64,000 nucleotides of DNA from Schistocerca nitens. Its lineage: Eukaryota; Arthropoda; Insecta; Orthoptera; Acrididae. The notes beneath the pieces are model-generated. The model made no database searches and was not told the DNA's origin. It saw only the letters and a list, made by a program, of their open reading frames with translations. Position numbers and translations under genes: made by a program. The stretch is taken from contig NC_064623.1 in NCBI RefSeq assembly GCF_023898315.1, positions 22,093,640 to 22,157,639 of the forward strand, in the 5' to 3' direction. Within the stretch, counting starts at the first letter, position 1; each line of letters starts with the position of its first letter. Shown in pieces: positions 34,505 to 46,689 of this stretch.

Positions 34505-36150
34505 ACATGGTAGTTTTACATAACCAAGTGTCGAAAAACAAGGGGACAGACAAAAATTCAGAGAAAGTAAAAAGCTTCAAGAAATTCTATATAGCTAAAT
34601 AATTAGTGAATGAGTAAAATGAGTGTCCTGTAAGTGCTTCTTACAGTAGTGTATTATTTATTAACATAAAATTAAGAACGACATTCAGATTCCAACAACT
34701 GTGGTACAACAGCTGTTCACTACATTCTTTGTAAAGAAAATCAATGAAAGTGCTTGGGCTTCCGTGGCCAGCCAGTCAACATAAAAGCTTTCTGGGTACG
34801 ATACGGCGTCATAATGTATAAAATTACTGCTGCTGGAGAATAACCAACGTGTTGGCCATGGTTGCAGCAGCCTTCTTATGATGCTGTACCATATCCAGAA
34901 AACTTATGTCTAATACCAATGAAAGTTTACTGAAGCATTTCTTTTCAGGCATTGATAATTTATGAATCACTAAGTTTCATCTGAATGCAAACCCACCAAA
35001 ATTACGAGTCTTCAGTTATGTAAGCAACAAGCCTTTCTCTAGAGATTGCATCACAATGATGAAGGATTTTACATCGTAATACAATGAATGCTCAACATAT
35101 ACATTCAGATTATATAAGGTTTATTTGCACAAAGACATTACAATTATACAGTGAAATACAGATTAATCTGCCAATGAACTTTACAAACAATGATCAGGAT
35201 TTCTCATAATACAGTGAAGGACAGCGTAAAATATATAGACATTACAATCACACTGAAATATGAATCTGTCAGACAGTGAATTCCATAAAATACACTTCCT
35301 TTACATCATCTGAATTATTTGTACTCTTTACATGATCATCACAACAGCAGTGCATTAAATGATATGAAATTATCTGAATAACGAGTAATTATACTAGTTT
35401 ATGAAAAAGATGACATTTGTGAAACTGGCAGCAATGCCAATAAATATCGCAGAAAAGTCTGGTACTTATGCACAGTCAGTGCATTTTTTAGTTCTAGTAT
35501 GACTGTCAAACATCGTTCATGTTTTACAACTGTAGAATGTTTGTGTTCCAAATCAACATTATATAATGGACAGCATAGTATATCAGTTGCATAGTTTCCT
35601 TTCCTTTTGGGAATATGAGCGTAATAGCAGTAATGAGTTCTACAGTGCTTGGTGATTGACCATGAAGTCTTCTCGTTCGCTCGGCGAAGATCAGATGTAG
35701 AAGGGTAGTTGGTTGCTGTTGTCTTGAATTCGCCTGCCAAAGGTTGATATCAGCAAAATGTTCTTCAGGAATGACCAGCAACATCTTGGAACAGCCCATC
35801 TAGTACATGAAACATTTTTAAATATATGAACACCACACAAAATCTGAATATACCTGAAAAATTGATGTCGTTAGTAGAGACAGGGGTACTTTTTTATGAA
35901 GTCAATGTTCTAACCAAATTAAAATCCTGCTGGACCAGGAGAGCAGAGGATGGAGGGGGGGGGGGGGGGGGGTGATAGGAGATTTGCAGATCACTGTGTG
36001 CATATCAACAACTCAACACTTCTGCTTTACAGTATTACTGGTCTTCTTTCATCCTTAAGCGTTTACATTCTACAACAACTTTCCTATGACATTTATATAT
36101 TCCAGAATTCAAAACCAGAACAGCTGTTGGCATGAGTGACAAAAGTAGAT
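34505..36150. other. Gap; unassigned minus-strand frames and a G-run
   Basis: Two overlapping minus-strand frames (35799-35524, 91 codons; 35740-35399, 113 codons) resemble nothing I know; a minus-strand AATAAA occurs near 35117. A run of about 17 G with one interruption lies at 35955-35972. I do not call a gene here. Confidence 0.35.
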
Positions 36151-36164
36151 AATTTAAGGTGTTG

Positions 36165-36565
36165 CGTAACAACTCAAATCACTTAAAGGCAAGTCTTCGG
36201 GTCCAGGTGGTATACCAGTCATGTTCCTTTCCGAGTATGCAGATACAATAGCACCTTTCTTAGAAATCATATACAACCTCTCACTTGACGGAAGGTCTGT
36301 TCCTAAAGACTGGAAAGCAGCACAGGTCACACCAATATTCAAGAAAGAAAATAGGAGTAACTCATTGAATTACAGACCCATATCACTGAACTAAATTTGC
36401 AGTTGGATTTTGGAGCATATACTGTACTATAACATGAATCACCTTGCGGAAAATGACAGATACATAACCAACACGGATTCAGAAAACATTCTTCTGCAAC
36501 ACAGGTAGCTCTTTATTCCCATGAAATAATGAGTGCTCTCAACAAGGGATATCAGATAGGTAGGA
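36165..36565 (+). mobile_element. LINE reverse transcriptase fragment
   Basis: Plus strand reads GPGGIPVMFLSEYADTIAPF, then DWKAAQVTPIFKKENRSNSL and NYRPISL, then a degraded NQHGFR-like block. This is the N-terminal half of a CR1/Jockey-type reverse transcriptase, broken after the NYRPISL block. Both ends are truncated. Confidence 0.7.
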
Positions 36566-36699
36566 CAGAATGAAGTCAAGTGCTGAGAGAAATAAAGATT
36601 GAAACAAACCTTCAGTTTCAGAAAGAAATCTAACGGCAAAATCCTGCCACATTACAGGAATCAGCATAATTTTTTTTCCACCCAATTTCATCACAGTAA

Positions 36700-37113
36700 A
36701 TGTGAAATGCCAGCTATCTTCAGTGCATCAAAATATTCGAGGGCTTAGAAGTAAAATTAATGAACTACTTATGTGCATTGATGGATTAGAGTCATTGAAC
36801 CTAGTTGATATAAACTACCTCTCTGAACATCATGTGACCACTGGTATAGTAGACATGTGAAACCTTACAGAATTGAAGTTAGCCTCTTACTTCTGTAGAC
36901 AAAATATGGAGAAAGGAGGAGTTGCGACAGTTTTAAATTTAAGAATCTTGACATTAATAAATTTTTCTTAGAGTAGCACTTAGAAGCATGTGCAACAGAG
37001 ATACAATTTCGTAGTAGGTCCTTTATAAAGTAACCCTACACAGAGCACCTTCAGGAAATTTCTACCTGTTTTTAAATGGTCTTCAAGCTTTATTATCTCA
37101 TCTAAAAAAAAAA
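36700..37113 (+). mobile_element. LINE endonuclease, 5' piece of a split LINE
   Basis: Plus strand reads QNIRGLRSKINELLM, LSEHHVTTGIVDM and SYFCRQNMEKGGVA, the N-terminal half of a CR1/Jockey-type endonuclease, with stops and slips. It stops at CATCTAAAAAAAAA (37099). The next expected residues (KELVVAGDFNIHVLKN) appear at 43306, so this and 43287-45163 look like one insertion split by about 6.2 kb. Confidence 0.65.
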
Positions 37114-37115
37114 AA

Positions 37116-40100
37116 AAAAATAATAATAAAATGAATTTTACGAGCCATATTCAGGCAGAAAATCGTAGGCAAAATTGTCCAAAAATTCAGAGTTTTACTT
37201 TTAATAACTCAGCGACTGAAGGTATGATGAATGTGAAACTTGGTATCTCGTAGCCTAACAATGTAAGGTTCTCAAATATACAGTTTCATTTACGTATCAT
37301 TTTTCCAATGCTGAATAAATTAAGTGAAAAGTTGAAGATTTTGTAAGGTGGTCAGAATGTAATGTTTTGGACCTGAATTTGCAAAAAACTGTGTTCTATA
37401 AAACTTATTTCATTATCCAATGTGGGCTATCAATGCTAGATAAATTAAATCAAAGTTGGACACAGGAAATGCAATGTGAAAAAAATGTAAACTTCGGATT
37501 CTTATATCTCCGAGTACACACATGTTGAACATGAAAATTAATACACAATATATCACTAGCAACATTTCATTCATCTACTACTTTCCAATGGTCTGAAAAT
37601 AGGACTCATTTGACACTTCTTTTACCAACACAGTTTTTATTAAAGCTACAAAACTAGTCTCATTCTAGACATGTTTGAAGGAGCCCCCTCCCCTGATTCA
37701 TGGGTTTAATTTCAAATATGTGATAACAATGCTACACAAATTTGGGGCAAAGTAACTGGAAAAATCGCACTATGAATAAAGTCTTAACTTCGGTTTTTGA
37801 TATTTTGTTGATTAACGGCTGGATAAACATGAAGCTGCGGACAACAACAACAACTTGTGAACGTAAAGTTTTCCAATATAAAATGTCATTCATGTAATAC
37901 TACCCACAATTCTACAAAACCAATTCAAACTTAATTTTTGTAAAAATTACAAAAATATATCACATTCAATTAGCTTCCAGAAAATTTGTTTTCCACACCG
38001 GTTTTCGAACTAATCACAGTCAGAAAGAGCATGCTTTCAAGCAGCCAGAAAATCATGCTCGATTTTTCAGTGTATGCTAACAATACCTGAAAATGAGCAA
38101 CAAATTTGAGAGTTGTACGTCGTTTTTATTTTTAAGTTGATAAGTAACAGCTCACAATATAGCGCTGGTCCATGGTGAGGCTTTCACTACCATTTCAGGA
38201 ATATGAATCAGCAAACTCATCACCATAGGGGTCAGGCCCAATAGCTGTGCAGTACCAGCCATGGGTGTGTTTCTTCATCCACATTCCCAAGCCTGTAATC
38301 TGCTTTCTTAATTTAGGTTCCAAAGCCGTATGGTACCTGCCTATTTACAAAGCCATTTGCTGAGTACCTGAAATCCTCTGTTCATTGTCTCAAGACTACT
38401 GATTATTTGCTTCAGCCATTTCCATGCTAGACAGCATGTGAGATATGATCACGGCATTATCTCTAAACAATGTCATCACGGACCAATGCAATACAGTGAG
38501 ATATCACTCGTCAATGAGACACAGCAGAACATGGTCAACAGGTTGTTGAAATCTAGCCTGTTATTTGGGTTCATTCCCTCAAATTTGTCCAGAATTTTCT
38601 AAAAGCAAGTTGAATGTGACTTATTTTAATTTTTAGAAAAATTAAGTTTGAACTATAGTCATGGGTGATTGGAATTCGAGAGTAGGAAAAGGGAGAGAAG
38701 GAAACATAGTACGTGAATATGGATTGGGGCTAAGAATTGAAAGAGGAAGCCGCCTGGTAGAATTTTGCGCAGAGCATAACTTAATCACAGCTAACACTTG
38801 GTTCAAAATTCATGAAAGAAGGTTGTATACATGGAAGAACCCTGGAGATACTAGAAGATATCAGATAGATTATATAATGGTAAGACAGAGATTTAGGAAC
38901 CAGGTTTTAAATTGTAAGACATTTCCAGGGGCAGATGTGGACTCTTAATCTACAGTTCATAACCAATAGATTGTGGTCAAACTCAAGAAACTACAAAAAG
39001 GTGGGATTTGAGGAGATGGGACCTGGATAAACCGACTAAACCAGAGGTTGTAGAGAGTTTCAGGAAGAGCATAAAGGAACAATTGACAATAATGGGGGAA
39101 AGATAAACGGTACAAGAAGAATGGATAGCTTTGAGGGATGAAGTAGTGAAGGCAGCAGAGGATCAAATAGGTAAAAAGACGAGGGCTAGTAGAAATCCTC
39201 GGGTGACAGAAGAAATATTGAATTTCATTGATGAAAGGAGAAAATATAAAAATGCAGTAAATGAAGCAGGCAAAAAGGAATACAAACGTCTCAAAAATGA
39301 GATCGACAGGTAACATAGCTACTGCCTACAGGAAAATTAAGGAGACCTTTGGAGAAAAGAGAACCACTTGTATGAATATCAAGGGCTCAGATGAAAACCC
39401 AGTTCTAAGCAAAGAAGGGAAAGCAGAAAGGTGGAAGGACTATATAGAGGGACTATACAAGGGCGATGTTGAGGACAATATTATGGAAAAAGAAGAGGAT
39501 GTAGATGAAGATGAAATGGGAGATAAGATACTGCGTCAAGACATTGACAGAGCACTGAAAGACCTAAGTCGAAACAAGGCCCCGGGAGTAGACAACATTC
39601 CATTAGCACTACTGACAGGCTTGGGAGAGCCAGTCCTGACAAAACTCTACCATCTGGTGAACAAAATGTATGAGACAGGCAAAATACCCTCAGACGTCTA
39701 GAAGAATATAATAATTCCCATCCCAAAGAAATCAGGTGTTGACAGATGTGAAAATTACCAAACTGTCAGTTTAATAAGTCACGGCTGCAAAATACTGACA
39801 CGAATTCTGTACAGACGACAAATGGAAAAACTGGTAAGGAAGATCAGTTTGGATTCTGTAGAAATATGGGAACACGTGAGGCAATACTGACCCTATGACT
39901 TATCTTAGAAGCTAGATTAAAAAAAGCCAAACCTACGTTCCTAGCATTTGTAGACAGAGAAAGGTTTTGACAATGTTGACTGGAATAATCTCTTTCAAAT
40001 TGTGAAGGTGGCAGGGGTAAAATACAGGGAGCGAAAGGCTTTTTACAATTTGTAAAGAAACCAGGTGGAAGTTATGAGGCGAGGGACATGAAAGGGAAGC

Positions 40101-41660
40101 AGTGGTTGGGAAGGGAGTGAGACAGGGTTGTAGCCTCTCCCCGTGTTATTCAATCTGTATATTGAGGAAGCAGTAAAGGAAACAAAATAAAAATTCGGAG
40201 TAGGTATTAAAATCCATGGAGAAGAAATAAAAACTTTAAGGTTCGCCGATGACATTGTAGTTCTGTCAGAGACAGCAAAGGACTTGGAAGAGCAGCTGAA
40301 CGGAATGGACAGTGTCTTGAAAGGAGGGTATAAGATGAACATCAACAAAAGCAAAACGAGGATAATGGAATGTAGTCGAATTAAGTCAGGCGATGCTGAG
40401 GGAATTAGATTAGGAAATGAGACACTTAAAGTAGTAAAGGAGTTTTGCTATTTGGGGAGCAAAATAACTGATGATGGTCGAAGTAGAGAGGATATAAAAT
40501 GTAGACTGGCAATGGCAAGGAAAGCGTTTCTGAAGAAGAGAAATTTGTTAACATCGAGTATAGATTTAAATGTCAGGAAGTCGTTTCTGAAAGTATTTGT
40601 ATGGAGTGTAGCCATGTATGGAAGTGAAACATGGAGGATGTGGGCTGCAGTACGTATTGGGAGATGAAGAAGCTTGCACAGGGTAGAGTAGCATGGAGAG
40701 CTGCATCAAACCCTTCTCTGGACTGAAGACCACAACATCAAGTTTGAACTGATGTTTTAGAAATTTCGAAAGAAGTATGTGAATGATATTTTATACTGGG
40801 TAACCTTATATTGCAAAGTTGTTGAGTCTAAAGTTTCATGTTTTATGATTACTTTAATCAGTAAGCTATAAGAAGCCAAAGATAAAACTTTATTCGCAGC
40901 ATGGTTTTTCTGGCTACTTTGCCTCAATTTACGGAGCAGTATTAGGCCTGGATGAAAATTAATCCCACTGTCTGGGGGCAGGGGGAGCTTAAAAGACATT
41001 GGTTAGAAGGACATTAGTTATGACACTTTAATAGAAAATTGTATTTATAAATGAAGTGTGGAATGTATCCCATTTTAATCATTTCATAAAGATCATCATC
41101 TTGTGGATGAATTTGTACATCATTAGACAAAAGTAACTGAAATTTTGTATCCCAAATCATCCTGATTCTGATCTATTGGATGTTAAGTTTCATGATCAGC
41201 ACGTGTTTACTCTATGAGATGTAAAAATTCAAAGTTTATATTTCTTCCGTGCCACAATTTGCATGTCCATGATTCAAATTATTTAGCATTGATAGCTCAC
41301 ATTGGGTAAGCAAAAACTTTTTTGGTATTTTTTTTGTTAAAACAATGGTGTTTTAATGAGTCCAGTTTGGAAAGAGTAATAGAACAGTTCTTTTGCAAAA
41401 TCAGGTCAAAAAGACCACATTTTTCACCTACTTACCAAATCTACTTTCCATTTAATTTATTCCATACTGGAAAGTGGTACAAAAACAAAACTTTATACCT
41501 GACAACCTTGTGTTATTGGATTACATACCAAGTTTCATGTTCATCATACCATTAGTCCCTGAGATATATATATATATAAAGCCAAACTCTGAAATTTTCT
41601 GGGCAATTTTGTGGCTGAATATGATTTGTAAAATTCTTTTCATTATTGTTCTTATGAGAA
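37116..41660. repeat. Long inverted repeat of unknown class, split by an RTE LINE
   Basis: The left arm (about 37116-37990) and right arm (about 38590-38654 plus 40751-41660) are collinear reverse complements. Examples: left CACCATAT-like GAATGTGAAACTTGGTAT (37231) pairs with ATACCAAGTTTCATGTTC (41526); left TCAAACTTAATTTTTGTA pairs with AAAAATTAAGTTTGAACT at 38637. Similarity is roughly 70-75% by eye. A spacer of about 600 bases (37995-38590) has no recognised gene. Before the LINE entered, the structure was about 2.4 kb. It could be a DNA transposon with very long inverted ends or a local inverted duplication. Confidence 0.65.
38655..40739 (+). mobile_element. RTE-type LINE, 5'-truncated, with 11-bp target duplication
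   Basis: Flanked by AAGTTTGAACT at 38644-38654 and 40740-40750, a perfect target duplication. It starts inside the endonuclease (MGDWNSRVGKGREGNIV, YTWKNPGDTRRYQIDYIMVR) and carries reverse transcriptase blocks: APGVDNIPLALL near 39590, RFADDIVVLSET near 40245-40280 and EFCYLGSKITDDGRS near 40440. It ends GGACTGAAGACCACAACA, the 3' terminus I recall for RTE/BovB-like insect LINEs. Breaks include a stop after GADVDS at 38946, another at 39701 and frame slips near 39300, 39850 and 40000. The perfect duplication suggests a fairly recent insertion despite the lesions. Confidence 0.85.
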
Positions 41661-41664
41661 TGCA

Positions 41665-43286
41665 TAAAGTGGTACAAGATGGCCTAATTTCATTTCATCA
41701 ACAAAATTTTGCCCAAGGTAACATCTCAAATTCACCATAAATTTACATTCACTCTGCACATGGAGTAAAGCGAGCGGCTGTATCTCTGCCACTATTGCTG
41801 CAACAAATGTTAAACTTTATCAGTGTTCATGGGAGACGTGTGAATGTTCAATAAAATTTCAGTGAAATCTGTGATAGACAAGCAGGAAAAGTTTCTGAAA
41901 TTAATGGACTGACCTACTATATAGTAGTTTATTGTAAAGTTGAAGCAGAGACAGACATTGTTCTTATTACTGACAGTTAATGTGCACATCCAAACGCAAC
42001 ATCATTTGCTCTTTCCCTTGCAAACTGCCCGAGTCACCTATACTTCTGGACCTCAGCATAATTCACCCCATGAAAGCAAGAGTATGGCTGCTGTGCAGAG
42101 ATCCATTTCATTCCTCAAAAGACAGACAGACCTGAAAAATTAACATTATACAGACCACACACGTTACTGCGTGGAATGCTTTGACTCAACAAAGACTACA
42201 TGTCCAATAAGTTCTGCTGTAACCGTGCATGGACTTGATACTGTTACCAGCTATTTTTACTTATTTCAGTCAGTTTTTTCAGCATTACGTGAGTACATAG
42301 ACTATAGCTCTGAAAAATGATTTGTCCAAAAGCCAGAAAAGTTCTCTTGTTAATATGCTTTACATGTCTCAGCATGTGTAATACTATGACTTACCTTGAC
42401 TCCTTAATTCATTTTCATTCAAGTGCGAATGTCATTTAGCAGGTGTGGTATCTAGAGTTTGGTTTGGTACAAGTTGCTGTCTGATCAGTTACACTCCTTG
42501 TATGGTCCAAACAAGTTGCACACTACTTTTGAGAAAATGTTTAACTGATTGTCAAACCAGGAAAACAAATGCAAATAGGCATTTAACATTGATTTGTAAA
42601 ATATACTGATTATAAGCATAAAATGAGGTCACTGAGTGGTGGTAAATGACAGGAATTAAAAAAGCTGAGTCATTTTTTTAACACTTTAATTGTTCCAATA
42701 TTATAAATAAGCATACAAAGGGTATTGGAACAACTGCCATGGACTTAGGGACCCATCCTGGCATTCGCCTGACACTATCTGGGGAAACCATGGAAGACCC
42801 AGATCAGGATGGCAGAGGAGGGTGGGATGTTACAATATACAATTAAAATTTATAATATACTCAAATGCACAGTTCACAATTACACTGAAACTATTATCAC
42901 CAAATGCACAGTTCAAAATTACAGTTTATAATCACTACTCCTCCGTTGCCCTTCACAGATGCGACATCTGATGCCCTCAGCTTCAACCTGTAAAAACAAT
43001 GAGCCAACACCCTAACATTTGCATGACAAGATGTTGAGCTCATAAGGACTTTAGTAAGGAAACAGGACAAAGCATGCAATTTGAAGAAATGATTAACACA
43101 ATACGGCATATGTGGTTCGTAAAATCATTTATAATAAACTCAAACAACTACTGCATCAACTAATTTTGGTGTGAGTAAATGTAAATCCATAACATTGTGT
43201 AATTACGTCATGTAAGTTAGTTTATGGGTGACATGTCCTAGTGTGAGACCCAGGCACTCTTCCTAACATTGTAGCTAATGATCACA
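41665..43286. other. Gap with no recognised gene
   Basis: Between the inverted repeat and the resumed LINE. Short open frames only. It contains the probable repeat fragment at 42721-42823; the rest is unassigned. Confidence 0.4.
42721..42823. repeat. Possible dispersed repeat fragment
   Basis: GGGACCCATCCTGGCATTCG, then GGGGAAACCATGGAAGACCC and AGATCAGGATGGC recall the 3' part of an insect SINE type. No box B, tail or target duplication is visible, so the call is tentative. Confidence 0.35.
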
Positions 43287-45163
43287 CATCTAAAAAAAAA
43301 ACTCACAAAGAACTAGTGGTTGCTGGTGATTTTAATATACATGTCCTGAAAAACACTGAAATCAGTTACATTGACATTCAATTTAATTTCTACTGTAAAT
43401 TTCCCAACTAGGGTATACAAATGTGCTAAGACAGCCACTGACAATATATTTATAGCCAATTCTAGGCAAGTAAGCCACATTACAAAACCAGTAGTAAATG
43501 GGTTATTAGCCTTACAGCTCATTACAATATTTACTGCAAAACATTGAAGAAGGTTATCCAGAAATCTAAACACCAGCATTAAGAAAAGAAGATAAATACA
43601 TTCAGCAATAAAATAAAAACAATATGGGATACAGTTAAATCAGAGACAGGTAGGACGAGAAGTGGAGGAGGAACAAGTAGCTCAAAAAGTAAATGAAACC
43701 CTGATAAACAATGGAATATCCGAGACCAGTGTACACAAGCAATCTCAGTGAAATGAAATTTACACTTCACCCAAAGAAATAGAATCAACGTCCTTGAAAT
43801 CAAACCATTCTAGTGCTTACAATAACACATCAACAAAGTTAATAAACGAGTGTTCATGTGAGCTTAGTCATATCTAAAGTTATTTGTGTAATCAATCACT
43901 TATTACAGGAACATTCCCGGGCTGGCTTAAATATGCTGAAGTTATACCTCTCCACAAGAAACAGAAATGCTGTCAAATTACCGACCAATCTCACTTGGTA
44001 AGAAACAAATGCAATTAAAGCTCAAAAACTAATATGGTCTATATTAAAAATAAAAAACTTCCCTTTATATGCCTCAGCTGTTGATTATTCTTGGACAGCC
44101 CTTTATTCTTCCTCCATGGCCTGCAGTTGACTTCCTTCACCTTGATCTCCTGCTTGTAGTCCGTGACAATACATCCTAACATCCACATCACTGGTATGAT
44201 CTGGAGGGGAAAAGTAATAAACATCAAATGTACTGCTACCTCAGTAAAGTATGTGTTATGCTTTTGTCAGTCAGGGAACTGATGAGTATAAATATCCTAA
44301 CATCAGTTTACCATGCTCTTGCACTAAATCCTAACATATGGCCTCATATTCTGTGGCCACAGTTCTGAGTCCAATAAAATATTTAAGCTCCAAAATAAAG
44401 CTGTCAGGATGGTGTTATTTAAAAAGCAGGGAGACTCATGTAAACAAGTATTCCAAAAACTAGATATTCTTATACTTCCATGCCAGTATAGATTGGAGAT
44501 ACTAAGCTTTACCAAGCTAAATATTGGCAGCCTGAAGCAGAATCTGGACTACCACCAGCAAGACACTAGAGGGAAATACTTGCTGACACAGTTTACCCTT
44601 TCCTTTCAGCATATAGCTGATAGTGTAAAATGTATGGGGATTAAACTTTATTATCATCTACCACTAAACACAAAAACCCAGCACATTTTAAAATAAGGCT
44701 TGTCAGTATTATTAAAAAACTGTTTTTGTAACATGACTATTTTGAATGCTATTTTTTTATGTAATGTATTTGCACACTTATCTTTCTCTACTATAATTTA
44801 CCTTCAAAATGTAAATTTCAATATGGCCTAAACAACTGTCAAAGTTCATCTATTTGTATGTACTTATATTTATCCAGCAAATCATAACTACTGTATACAT
44901 TGTGTAATGCTTATCTGTACTGAATTTGATTTTAAATTTATACACAAATTTTAATTAGGCCTTTTTGACCTTAATTTCAAACAACTTTTGAATGTACTAA
45001 TACTGTATCCTGTAATCTATAATTCCCATACAATTGTGTAAGTGTGGGTGTATTTCTTTGGTGTTGTGTATTTTTTAAATGCTTCAGAAGTATGACTTGT
45101 GCCATATCATGTAGTACTCTCTGAACACAACATTTGTTGATCAATAAAGAATGAATGAATGAC
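43287..45163 (+). mobile_element. CR1/Jockey-type LINE, 3' piece of a split LINE
   Basis: Resumes at CATCTAAAAAAAAA (43287) with the endonuclease block KELVVAGDFNIHVLKN, then decayed reverse transcriptase pieces (PGWLKYAEVIPLHKK near 43915) and the C-terminal region at 44409-44696 (VLFKKQGDSCKQVFQKL, EILSFTKLNIGS, HQQDTRGKYLL). It ends with GATCAATAAAGAATGAATGA at about 45139-45163, the tandem tail. Many stops and slips, and much of the palm domain is missing around 43950-44350. It appears to be the same insertion as 36700-37113. Confidence 0.75.
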
Positions 45164-45297
45164 ATTCTTAGACACTGAACATCAAACCGTCAAATTTGTA
45201 GTAACTAAAGCTGTTAATCAGAAGATATAATTTTATCCGATATGGTTTCACTTACATTTGTTGTAGTATGTTGGTGATGGGGCATCTGGTGCTGCTT

Positions 45298-46503
45298 TTA
45301 CATTTGCAACTGTGCTGCAATCATATTTCTCTTTGCAATGCCACTTCTGTCATCCCTGTTGTAGAAGCCGACTACTCGTTCTTCAGCCGGTGCATCATCT
45401 TCTTCACCTGTGAGGATCATATACGTAAATACACACAAAAGAATTAGAAGTTATTTGTATATTCAGCTTATGTCGGTAGCGTTTACAAAATTATTGAAAA
45501 TGTAGTAAAACAATGAAATGATACAGTTATTGCTGTATGGACCTTCGTTATCTTCTAACTCCAAGTTATCTTCCACGGCGAGATTGTGTAGCACACAGCA
45601 CGCTCGGATGAAGTGCGCCATCTCTCTAGCACTCCTCAATTTCAGATGATACAACTGTCTGAAACGCTGCTTCAACAGGCCAAAGCAATGTTCCACAACG
45701 CACCTGTTTTTTGAGAGTGCCCTATTGAATTCACATTGCACTCTGGACATATTCCCTGTATTTCTAAAGGGTGTTAACAAATTTCTGGTGCAGGGATAGG
45801 CACTGTCACCCAGAATATGAAAATCTCCACACTTTTCTTCGATTGTGTGGTAGAGTGTGGACGTCCTGAAAACCCTCCCGTCGTGTACAGAGCCCGGATA
45901 GCCGACGAATAAGTCCCTAATCCGTCGATTTTGATCACAAACTACTTGAAGCTGAATAGAAAAATAATTCTTCCTATTCATATAGGACTGGGGATCTTTC
46001 CGAGGTCTATCAATCCTAATGTGGGAACCGTCGATTGCCCCAATCGCACCAGGCAATCCATTTCCCCGGAAATGGGCCTCAATCGCTCCTCTTTCTTCGG
46101 CGGACGGCCACTTTATAACCTCTCTTCCCAAATCACTAATAAAGTTTGTAACTCTCTGAATAACGCATCGCAGAGAAGAAATACAAATGTTAAATCTATC
46201 TGCTACATCCCTGAAACCTGCAGCTTCGTGGCCAGCGAACCACAAAAAGATCAATATATGCTGCAGTGGGAGCAGTTTCCCATTTCCCCCTGCCCGATAA
46301 TTGTAGAATCTGGAATTCCTAAACCTTTCGCAAAGGTCATCTGCCACGTGACGCCGCACCCGAAAATGCTCTACAAATTCCCTGTCATTATATTGTGGCA
46401 CCACATCCTCCACATAATTTTCAATCCTCTGTCTTTTTTGAGGTTGTAACATTTCCAGCTCCTCGTCGCTCCACAGAAAATCTGTCTCAGATTCGCTGGA
46501 CAT
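45298..46503 (-). CDS. PIF/Harbinger transposase-like nuclease (HARBI1-like), two coding exons
   Basis: Exon 46503-45543 and exon 45407-45298 join across a 135-base GT-AG intron (phase 1) to give 356 residues, about the usual length for this family. The start is the ATG that directly follows a 5' acceptor (TTCCAG/ATG). A helix-turn-helix-like region lies at about 75-125, followed by a DDE nuclease domain: AIGAIDGSHI (Asp158), SVHDGRVF (Asp208), LGDSAYP and VVEHCFGLLKQRF (Glu271). The family cuts and moves DNA; HARBI1 is a domesticated relative. Without splicing the frame runs into the intron and stops after NATDIS. Exon 2 ends GIAKRNMIAAQLQM, a family-like C-terminus. No lesion is visible. 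I found no terminal inverted repeats, so a live transposon and a host gene are both possible; no MYB-like partner gene is seen. Confidence 0.85.
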
Positions 46504-46601
46504 CTGGAATAAACAGTATCAATAAATTTCACGTTCAGTCAAGTCCTTCACACTCCTAATAAAGGTGACTTCATATGAGAATAAATAAATAAAATGCTTA
46601 C
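46504..46601 (-). other. 5' UTR intron of the Harbinger-like gene
   Basis: On the minus strand a donor AATTGTAAG/GTAAGC at 46602/46601 and an acceptor TTTATTCCAG/ATG at 46504/46503 enclose 98 AT-rich bases. The preceding segment (above 46602) has an ATG at about 46657 followed by a short frame that stops before the donor, so exon 1 would be noncoding. Predicted from splice motifs only. Confidence 0.6.
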
Positions 46602-46689
46602 CTTACAATTCACGACGATGAAGTGCAAACAGCAAGAGAGCAGACCTGTCGCCACAACAGCATGCAAGGGAATGGACAGTGAACACGCA

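Noticed and set aside
35399-35799. Overlapping minus-strand frames as a gene
   Set aside because: No recognisable domain, no splice support, and two frames compete over the same bases.
45931-46449. 172-codon plus-strand frame
   Set aside because: Antisense shadow of the Harbinger-like gene with no independent similarity.
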